DNA of 30,848 nucleotides from Brachionus koreanus. Taxonomy: Eukaryota > Rotifera > Eurotatoria > Ploima > Brachionidae. The notes under the pieces are model-generated. The model was not told the DNA's origin. It made no database searches and saw only the letters and a program-made list of their open reading frames with translations. Positions 10,845-20,800 of this stretch are shown piece after piece. Within the stretch, counting starts at the first letter, position 1. Each line of letters starts with the position of its first letter. The stretch covers positions 629,820-660,667 of the forward strand of contig PJRA01000403.1 of assembly GCA_016987375.1 (NCBI GenBank), in the 5' to 3' direction. Position numbers and translations under genes: made by a program.

Positions 10845-11289
10845 GAAAAATGGCTTTTTTGAGATGTTGAAAAGTCGTGTTTTATGATTTTTGAGAAATT
10901 AAAAAGTGAAAAAAAAAACATATACATTTTTTGAACACAAAAACATAGATCTATCCTATGTTTGTTTAGTCAAATAAATTAATTTTAAAATAGTTTTTTT
11001 GATATTTTTTCTTATTCATTTTTAATTTGATTATATCGTTTTTGATAAAAAATTTAGTCAGTCATCTTAAGATAAATCATTTCAGCTCTAAAACGGAAAA
11101 ATAAAGAATGTAAAAATTCTATTTTATTTAAGTTTTATTTATGTTTTAATATTTATTAAATTAATATATGTTTTTAATTTCCATAAAACATAATATGTTT
11201 TATATGTTTCGCTAGTTTTACTTTTATAGAACTTTTCATTAGTCTTTTGGTCCAATAATGGATGAATTAAAAGACTGCTGTAATTTAAA
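10845..11289. other. AT-rich spacer
   Basis: No gene is recognised. Low-complexity A/T sequence leads into the non-LTR retrotransposon relic, whose upstream part may extend into this stretch beyond recognition. Confidence 0.45.
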
Positions 11290-11700
11290 AGCTTAGTACA
11301 ATAAAACATCTTCGAAAAAGAAATTGGCTCTAAAACCAAGAACACTTAATAATCTTTACAAATCCTTGATAGGATCATTGTTGCATTATTCTCTTCCTTG
11401 TTTAAATTCATTATCAGAAACTACCAATAAAAAAATACAAGTTATTCAGAGCTCAGAAAGCAGTAAGATCTATTTTGAAGCTTAAATACGATACTTACTC
11501 TTTCCACCATCATGCATCACGAAGTCTTTAATAAACTTTAACAACAAACAGTCTCGAATAAACTTGAATTGAATGAGAGTTATGTCAGAGCAGGACTAAG
11601 TCATCTGTTCCATTGATCGTCAGGCTGGTAGAAGAATATAAAGAAGGGTATAAATCAAGATATATGGAATATCGGACTTCTTTGAGTAATTTGTATCTCA
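11290..11700 (+). pseudogene. Non-LTR retrotransposon reverse transcriptase C-terminus relic
   Basis: From about 11297 a frame reads KKLALKPRTLNNLYKSLIGS, then LLHYSLPCLNSLSETTNKKI and QVIQ. This is the thumb and post-RT region typical of jockey/CR1-like elements (LYKSLI-S-Y--P---S----KKIQ-IQ). After frame changes, pieces such as LNESYVRAGLSH, VRLVEEY, EGYKSRYMEYRTSLS follow up to about 11690, again like the family's tail. Stops and frameshifts break it at several points, and no catalytic RT motif is present. It is a 5'-truncated dead copy in intergenic sequence. Confidence 0.75.
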
Positions 11701-12027
11701 CAATTTCTTAAGCTTGTTAGATCTTTTTTCTTTCAATTTCTTTTTTTAATATTTTTTTTTTATTTTAATTTTATTCTGAAAGAACATCACAATACAGATA
11801 AACAAAAGCATGTATTTTTCGAGATAATAAATTTATTTTTCTGCTCCTAAATGAAAAAATTATATCAAATTAATTTTTATTATTTGTTTTTTAGCTATCA
11901 AAATTATTTTATATAAATTCACACTTAAGATAATAAATTTTTATTTTGATAATAGAAAAAAGAAATAAAAAGAAAACAAAATATAGAAAATATAAATTAA
12001 TTTTTTCGCATTTTTTGATTTGCAAGT
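11701..12027. other. AT-rich spacer
   Basis: Low-complexity A/T sequence with nothing recognisable as coding or repeated. Confidence 0.5.
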
Positions 12028-12210
12028 TCACTCTGATCTTAATTTGGATTTTTTTCTAGGTCTTCCTCTTGGACGTTTGGTGGGTTGAATTTCCAATAAA
12101 TTTGCTGGTCGACCTTTTTTCCTATTTTCTCCAAGTGAAACATCGTGTGCATTTTTGTGCCATTCAAAGCCATTGTCACGACATTCTATGACAACAGCTA
12201 CTTAGACATA
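12028..12210 (-). pseudogene. AT-hook-containing protein fragment
   Basis: On the minus strand an open stretch of about 60 codons reads VAVVIECRDNGFEWHKNAHD, then KKGRPANLLE, and closes KRPRGRPRKKSKLRSE before a TGA (12028-12030). The core RGRPRK is a textbook AT-hook, a minor-groove AT-DNA binding motif; KKGRP is a second, weaker one. A stop lies just upstream (complement of 12203-12205), so this is either a terminal exon or a fragment. No family is recognised. It is on the same strand as the transposase relic at 12495-12960, so it may belong to the same or another transposon. Confidence 0.5.
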
Positions 12211-12494
12211 AAATTCTTTTTCTAAAATGGACATGTACATTACTTCCAGTCTGTGTCATCAATAGATTAATACCATCAAATTTACATGCTTATAAAAAGA
12301 AAAGGTTTCATTTGTGATACAAATTTTGTAATTTACTTAATTGTTGTTTTTGATATTTTTTTTATTTTAATAATAACTGGTGTATAATAAAAAATAGCAA
12401 AAAATTAATTTTATCATAAAAAAAATTTATTTAATTAAAGCTTTAAACTTTTTTTTAAATTATAACTTAACCCTCCTATTTTGAAAAAATAATA
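12211..12494. other. AT-rich spacer between the AT-hook fragment and a transposase relic
   Basis: No coding sequence or repeat is recognised. Confidence 0.45.
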
Positions 12495-12960
12495 TCACTT
12501 CAGGTATTGAACTCCATGACGATATATGACATCAATCCTAGAGCGAATACTATTGGCATGGTCTTGCACAACCTTTGAGTCGATATTGCTCAGGCAAACG
12601 CGAATTTTGTTTTCGAGTTGTGTAAGATTCCTTCTAATCATCCACCAACTTTCAAATTTCCTCAAAAATCTTCAATTGGTCGTGCTTTTGGTACGTTTTC
12701 TGAATTCACTTCTTTAGCAACATACCTTGTATTTTTATCTTAAATATAATTCTGTATCATATTGGCATAATAACCCTAACTCAGACCATCCTAGTATATC
12801 TCTGAGTTTTTTAGTGAATTTATTGCGTCAATTAACCGTTTTTTCCACTATTCTTCAGGAGTTTAGACGTGAATTCATTTTCAAGTAGTCTTTTTGTAGG
12901 GCTCAGTTTAATTCTCCTTATTTTTGATTCAACTGGTTCTAAGTTGAGTGCATAAAATAA
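12495..12960 (-). pseudogene. Tc1/mariner-superfamily transposase C-terminal relic
   Basis: Read on the minus strand from about 12770 down, the sequence gives YVAKEVNSENVPKARPIEDF, containing the PKARPIEDFW signature around the third catalytic acidic residue of Tc1/mariner/IS630 enzymes. The expected W is a TGA. After a frame change it continues RRNLTQLENKIRV, LSNIDSKVVQDHANSIRSRI and DVIYRHGVQYLK, then a stop at 12495-12497, which is the usual C-terminal end. Sequence from about 12770 to 12960 has protein-like fragments on the same strand but no clear match. The copy is dead: at least two stops and one frameshift. Confidence 0.75.
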
Positions 12961-13964
12961 GTTTGTTGTTCTGAATCTTTATATTACCAAAAGTGTGAAA
13001 ATTAATATAAATTTAATTTTTTTAATTAGCAGAAAAAATAATTTTATTATCACGAAAAAATTTATGCAATAAACAAATAAATAATTCTAAAAAAATTTGA
13101 TATTCTATTTTTACACATTTTTTTACAGAAGAATTTTTTTCCATGAGCAAAGAGTTATTTATGTTTTGATCTCGAAATTATTAAAAACAATTTGCTTTAC
13201 ACTTGCTTGATAAAATTTTTAAAATACATAAGAGATTAATTTTAAGTCTTTGATGTGTTAAAATTCTCAAAACAATTAAGGAGTTAAATTAAAATTTTTG
13301 CTTGTGACATAATTTAGCTTAATCAAAAGTTGCTATAGAATTTTCAAACTGAAAAAAAATTAAATTAACTTAAAAAAAAGAAAATTAAAATTACTCAAAT
13401 AAACAGCTTTGAATAACTTGGGCTAAGAGAAATTGGTGTAAATTTTAATAAAAACAAATTAATAAAAAATCAAAATTTAAAATATTTTGTAAATTTTCGA
13501 GTATTTGATTAAGTAGCATTGTTAATAGCTAAACATCATCCATTTGATTACTAGTTTCATTACTCTCAATTTTTAATTTCAAGAGCCTAATGTAAACAAT
13601 TATTGGCTTTCTTAAAATCTAGCTCATCAAACATTCATTAAATATTGATCTAGTTTTTACATTTAAATAGAAAAAAAAAACTCTTAAATAGCTTGACCTT
13701 TTTCTTATAAGTAGACGCTTTAATTTGTTATCAAATTTTGATTAGTACTAATTTTAATTTACGCAATAGTTATTTTTTAAATTTTATTCAATTTTAAATA
13801 AACAAAATCAACCATCTTTTGTTATTTTGACAATAATTTTTGCGTCCATTTGAAAAGCGTTTCCAAAAATCAAGAAAACGCTTAAAAAAAACTTCTCGCC
13901 AAACTATTTGTTTTTTTTTGCTCTTGTAACAAAAACCGTTTACTAAAACCTAAAAAGCATTGTT
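12961..13964. other. AT-rich spacer upstream of the CFAP92 promoter
   Basis: Long runs of A and T without open frames of interest. No repeats of the families seen elsewhere were recognised. Confidence 0.5.
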
Positions 13965-13978
13965 GTTACCATAGTTAC
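13965..13978 (+). promoter_or_regulatory. Putative X-box (RFX-factor binding site)
   Basis: The sequence GTTACCATAGTTAC matches the animal X-box consensus (GTTRCCATRGYAAC type) at 13 of 14 positions. It lies 282 bp upstream of the ATG of the CFAP92-like gene. RFX factors bind such imperfect palindromes and drive ciliary genes. Position and target gene type agree, but binding is inferred from sequence alone. Confidence 0.65.
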
Positions 13979-14259
13979 CTGTTTATTTCTTTTCTATTCT
14001 ATAAGATTTGTTAACTTATTGAGCTTTTTCTCCGCATCCGAGAAACAAGCTAGAGTTGGGCTAAATTTTTTCAAGCATTTTTCAAAATAAATTGATTATT
14101 AAATACCTTTTAATATCATGATTTAATTAGCCAGCAAGCATTCCTTTCCGTGACTAGACCAGTTTATTTTTATAAACTTTATTTAGACTGTACTTAAGAT
14201 ATTAGAGGGCCATACTCTCTTGAATTTTAGTTAAAAATACACGAATATTCTCAAACACA

Positions 14260-14834
14260 ATGAGTGACTTTCAGACGGATCAAAATCACTCAGAACTACT
14301 ACAATCCGAGTTTAATTTGACAAACAGACAAAATTTTGACAAAAATGAAAATGATTTAAACTATGTGGACACATTTAGCTCGTATCAGTCAAATGAGAAA
14401 AAGTCTGATGAGCAAGAACAGTTCGACACCAATCAATTTATTGTCAGCGATAACAATTTTTCACTGAACGATAAAGAGGAGAAAAAATCAGACGAGAATT
14501 GTACTGAAAGCGAAGAAATGAACGAAAATGGAGAAGAAATTCACACAGTCAAATTTAAGATAACAATATTGGCCTCTTTTCCGTGCGAAAAAGAATCAGA
14601 AAAAGACTCGTTTATGAGTGACATGATAAATAAACCACGAGCTACAGAAGGTCCCAAGCCAATTCATTTTTACAGGTTTGAATATCAGCTGATACCGGAC
14701 GATCCTGACACTGTGTATACTGCTGATTTAGTCACTTTTAAATCGGCAGTTAAAATCTACCCTGAAAAGTATGATCCTAAAGTTGTTCGAGTGTGGGAGA
14801 GCGAAAACAAAATATGGGCTACTTGGAGCATAAG
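14260..14834 (+). CDS. CFAP92: CFAP92-like exon 1
   Basis: It codes for residues 1-191 and ends in phase 2 (AG of a serine codon). The first 90 residues are acidic and polar. From HTVKFKITILASFPCEKE on, the sequence is domain-like. Reading on past 14834 meets a TAA at 14845-14847, so the exon must end earlier; the phase-correct exit is the GC donor at 14835. A possible 5'-UTR acceptor, TTTTAG, lies at 14225-14230. Confidence 0.88.
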
Positions 14835-17800
14835 GCAATTATTTTAAGGTTGAAATTTATTTATTTATTTTTTTTTTTTAGTCATGAATTAGGCATGACT
14901 AAATCGACTCTTTTGAAATTTTTTGATCATGAAATAGTTGTGAAAATTTGGGACTCAAAAGATTTGTGTTCGCCAAGAGCCAGATTTGACAAACCAAAAC
15001 CATTTAAATTTGCCAAAAGTATCGATTTTTTTTGCTTGAAAATAAATTGATTTTTTCTTTCTAGATGAAAATGTTGAAGAAACAATCAAAGTCTCGGTAA
15101 TGGAATTGTGTGATAAATATTTGAAACAAATTCCGATTGAACTACATGATAAATTGGAGAGAAAACTTCCCAATCAAAAAAAAAATGAAAGTAAGCTAAA
15201 TGATAAAATTTGAAATGTTTGATTTTATGATTTTTAATTTTATTGTTATTGACATCTTTACAGGTTTTTTCTATTATCTCAAAATAATAAAAAATTTATT
15301 TAATTTGCTTCTGAAAATCAGAAAAAGGATTTAAACTTATTGATTGCTTCAGGCCAAAATTTATGTTTTTTTTTCGAATTTTTCTTCTCTATTTTTTCAA
15401 GATATTTGAATATTTAAATTTGGTTAATAAGTAAATATTTGTAATTTTTATTTTGATTACCCAGAGGCAAATAAAGATTAAGGTTAATTTAAAAAAAAGA
15501 ATATAGCATATATTTTTTCATTGATTTAAATTGATAAACAAGAGTTGACAATCGAACTCAGTTGACTGACAGTTTCTAAAAATCAACTAATATTATTACA
15601 AATTATATAATTAAAATTTTAGGCAAAAAAAGTGAAAACAAGTTTCATAAGTAAAGTTATATTATTCTTAAAAATTGATAAAATAAATAATAAAAGAATC
15701 AGGGTTTTAAATTATGATTTTAAATTTGTTACAAATATTTGGTGACGTTAAAATTTTCAAAAAATCAGCAAAAAATATAAAAAGATCAGAACATTTAATT
15801 AATCTTTGAATATAAAAATTTCTGAATTTTTTTTCTCAGAGTTTATTCCGTTAAAGCATCTTTTGTTCTGCTAGCTTCAAACTGCTTCTTTATAGTAAAT
15901 AAGTTAATGCAAAAAATTTGTCACTGCAATGAATCTCCAATTGAATTTTTAATGCTTAGTTATCAAATAGAGACTTAATTCTTTACGATGAGTTTTATCA
16001 TAAACTAAATTTCGATCAATTTCAATCTTTGTATGAGCTTTAGAATTTTTTTTTTATCTTTTATGCAAAATCAAAGTAACGAATGCTTTCATGATCTTTA
16101 TTTTCAAAATAAAGATTAATAATTTTTTTTTTAAATTTAAATAAAATCTCAAAGAGTTTATTATTGCTAAAAAAAATAAGAAAAAATTTTTTTTTAGATT
16201 TTAAATTTGAAAATTTTTTATTTCACAGTATCCGAAATTGTAATTAAAAAAATTAAAATAGATCAAAAAGAATTGAATTTATTTATTTAATTATTGATCT
16301 GTCAAGTGAAAGTTCATTCAGAATTTAATTTTTAAAAAATAGTTTGGGTTATATACCTTGGCAGTTTGGACTGGAACTTAGTTCTTTCTTTTATTAAGAA
16401 AACTTTAAAGTTAAATAAAAAAGAAGTAAAAAAATAAATACTTAAAAATAAAATTTTAATGTTTAAAATTGAGTTTTTTTCTATGAAAAAATAGTCAATA
16501 ATTGAAGTATTGCACAAAATAAAATTTAATTTGAAATTTTAGTTTTTTATTTTCTTAATTTAATGAATAATCAATTGGTTAAATTAAAAAAAGAATAAAA
16601 TCAATCAAAAAATAGATATATATAGATAAAAAAAGTTATTTAGAATAAGACTTTATATAATTCTCTGACATAGTTGGGTAAATTTTGTAATGCAATTTTT
16701 TTTAAATTTTATAATTGTAACTATACATCTGAAAAATTTAATTTATTTTCTAATTATACCAATATTGAATGAGGTCAGAGCAAATTTCCTTAATGACCGG
16801 CTATCTAGATAGTCTCATTTTTATACTTGGAAAAATAGACCATATATTTAGCTAACAGAGACGAATATCTTTAGAAAATTACATATTCATATTAAAATAG
16901 AAACTTTCTCTAAAAATATTATTTTTGAAAAAAAATTATATTATTTTGGTAAAATTTTTAAAGTATTTTCTGAAAAATCGTAAATTTTCTTATTTAATGA
17001 GACCACCATGTTAAACGGCCAAATGATCATCTGCAGCATCTTTTCCGATTAATAAATCAGACTAAAATTATTCATCATTGACCTTTATTTTATTAATTTT
17101 TTATTTAATTTTAAAAAATTGAAAATTTTAAAAATGTAAATTTAAAAGTAATTTTTTTTGTAAAGCCTTATAAATCTTTCATCATAAAAAAAAGATCCTG
17201 TTTTAAAGTTATACAATTAAATTTTAGAAAGAGATCAGTTAAAAATAAGCTTGAATTATTTAGCTTAATAAACAGAGTCTTAAGCTATTATGGAAATAAA
17301 AAATTTATTTTGAAAATTTTTAAATAGATCAAGATGAAAGCGGAGAACGTTTGTCAAATTCTTTAATTGCCATGCCATCCAATTCAGCTTTATCTCAGGC
17401 GTAATAAAAAAAAAATTTAATCTTTTAAAATTAAAATTTTTTTTTAAAAATTAAGTAACATCGGTACCAAACTAAATGAGCTTGCTTCTGATAAAGAAAT
17501 GAACAAGAATGCTAAAAGCAAATATATTGAAAGACTGAGAAACATGAGCAAAATTAGCAAGGCTACATCATCTCGTTCAGACACCAAAACGCCAAAGATA
17601 AGCCTAAAAAAAGAAAAATCCAAAAAAGAAAGTGCCTTTGAGCAAGAGTTTATCAGAAAAAATGGAATTAAGAGAATTAAACTTCGAACCAAGGTTCTAT
17701 TTAGTGGTAAAAGCTATTTCATGGAAAGACTTGATAAACCAATTGACTCTTTGGACGACTGTTTAGTTAGTATTGATGTAGAAAATTCATTAATGTCCGA

Positions 17801-20800
17801 ACAACAACTTTACGATCTAAATCCTTTGACAATAAAAATCCAAAAAATAACAAACATGCCAGATAAGCCACTCAGCTATGAACAATTAAGAGAACAATGC
17901 GAACAAGCATACTGTAGCTATTCTTTTTTTAAAAATTCTATTCATAAATCGCCATCTTTGTTACAGGATAAAGATTTGTACTTTAACGATATTGATGTTT
18001 ATTTAAGTGGTCAATTTAATAGGGATGAATTAAATGAGTATTTACACCAGGCTCCATTTGAAATTGAAATTCATGACAGAAATAGAAAAGTTAAAAAATC
18101 ACATGGAATTAAACCTTGTTTGTTTGGCAGTGATGCCATTGACGACTTTATTAGCAATGTAAATTCAATATCATCAAAGCACACATTTCATAATCCATTT
18201 GAGATCAAAGACCGAAGCTGGGATCCCTATGGCATAGCTAAGCTTAATATTTACGAGTTATTTTTGGGCAAAAAATTGCTAGAATTTTTTGTTCCGGTTT
18301 TGCCTTGTAGGGCCCCTGATGTACTTGGACGAAATCCTATCAAGCAATCATCAAATACTAAGGTAATTGGCGAAGAGGACTGTCCGTTATCACCCGGAAA
18401 TTTTTTAGACTCAAATACGCATATATATGTAAAAATAACTACTGCAAAGCCATTGTTTCACAATAAATTGTCAAAAGCTCAATCATTGATTTCAAATAAC
18501 CCCATAGTAAATTCAAATTTTTTTTTAAATATTTAGTTAAAAATCAACGACCTTGACATCGATTTTATTCTAATTAAAAAACTAAATTTTCAAAATTTTT
18601 TGAAAGAAAATCTTCTTAGCTAGTATTTTTGAGGTACAAATATTTTTTCACTAAAAAAAGAATTCACTCGTTTATTACATAATTTTATGGACTGGTTCTT
18701 AAGTTTTATCTTTAAATCCAAACTTGTTAATATGATAATTATCAATTAATGATGAAAATTATTTTCGAATGCTGGTCTTACAACATTCGATCTTCATAAA
18801 ATTTCTAAGAAAGCTATAAATCCTAAAAATACTCTTTTTTGAAACTTAGAAATACATCTGAAAATGTTTTAATTGGAAAAATCAAAGTTCAAAAATCATA
18901 AATCAAAAAAAAATTTTTAGTATTTAAACATAAAAAAACTGAAAGCAAAAATATATTTTCATGCTAAGCAAGTTAAGTTTGAAAGCTTTTTTTTTTATTC
19001 TATTTAATTTTTTTTGAAAAGAATCAAATGATTTTCATTAGTGTTTAACACTAGAAAGCCCGGCTGATTTCTCACTAAAATTTCAAATAAAGTTATCAAG
19101 ATGAATTGAACATTTTCTTTGAAAATTTATTCATTTTCTAAAAAATTAAAATCAAAATTTTTAGATAATAAAAACCGTTTTTTTTAAAATTTTATTTACA
19201 TATGGTATGGTATTGAATAAGAATTACTGATTTGAGAAATAAATTAAATTGTATAAAAAATATCATAAAAAGGTGAGAAAAAAATTGACTGTTAAATCGT
19301 AAATCGTTTTCTCAATTTTGATAATAAATCTTTAAAAATTTTTAATTCAGTTTATTTAGCTTAATTATCAGCAAAATTTTTCTTTAGTGTTTTAAAATAC
19401 AAATTAATTTTAATTAAGGTTAGCGCGTAGCAAAACTACCGCACTATCTGAATTTCAACAAACCAACTTTAAATTATTAATCTGCATACTTTAAAATTTA
19501 GAAAAACAGGTTTTTTTTTGAGGGGGGGGGGTGAAAAAAATTTTTTGATCGCGGCCCCTTATTTTCTTCATTACTAAAAGTTGAATTTTTTTTTAAACCA
19601 CCTTTTTTGACTCAATCTTATAAATTCAAGAATAAAAAAATAGAAAATGTGGTCTTCAAGATTTGTTTAGAATTTTGTTAAGTTTTTTGGATCTGCAAAA
19701 AAATTAGGGATTTTGAGGTAAACCGTGGAGGAGACACTTAATAAATATTAATTCATAATTAGATTCAATAAAAATATATTATTAAAATAAAGAAAAAATT
19801 TTGAAAATACGGCTAAAAAAACAAGAGCTTTTTTAAATTGATTTGAAAATAAATTAAAAGAATAAAAAAAATTAATTATTTAAATTTAAAGTGTGTTTTT
19901 GGTAGAATAGTGATAAAAATCGATTCAAATAATCTAAAATTAATACGCTATTTAATACAAATTGTAAGTAAAATAAATGCAGAATGTCTAAATCTTAGTG
20001 AGCATCAATTAGATGTTCAAGAAGCTGCTTTGTCTACTCACAAGCTAAACGAGTAATTTAAAACACTATTTTAATTCAGACAACAATGAAATATTTTGCT
20101 TTAGAGAAGAAAGCACTTCAAAAGTCATAAATTTAATAACTGGATTTCATTTGATTGACCCTCAGTGCCATTTGTTTGTGTTAGAAGGCCTAAAAGAATT
20201 TGGCATTAGAAGCATTTATGAAAAGGTTCCCAAAACAGAAAATGGATGCCAAGTTATATACAATTCGTCAATGGGCTTTAGTCAAAGGATTTATTCGTCT
20301 TTGGATCTTGATCTTTTGAAAATAAAATTATTTGAACCTTTGGAACATATCGTCAAAAAGCCTCTTTTATACATTCGTGACATGACTCCCAAAATATCAT
20401 TTGAAGCCTTGATAAAAATAAACCAAGTAAATTTTTATTTCAGTCAAAAATAAGCTAATCAATCTTTTGTTTAAGTTACTTCAAGAATATAAGCTAAGAG
20501 ACATAATTCGATGTGAGCTATTGCCAACAGCTGAAATGATTCTATCATTGAGTAAGGAGTTTGGAGTCCCTTTGACTGAAAAAGAAGCAAAGTTGTATAG
20601 AATTAGCGAAATCTTAGAATTTGAAACACCGAAACAGCCGATCGAAAAGGAAAATTTGAATCCTACTAATGAAAAATTGCTCAATAGTTTGGATAATGTA
20701 AATACCCACATACCACATACTAGTCGCATATGGACACCAATCGATAACAACAACCACAAATACTTGAATTTTAAAAAAGATAAAGACAGTCGTAATTTTT

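Noticed and set aside
14793..15050. Separate small gene overlapping the end of CFAP92 exon 1
   Set aside because: Its conserved part is exon 2 of the CFAP92-like gene; the rest is the 47-nt intron and shadow frame.
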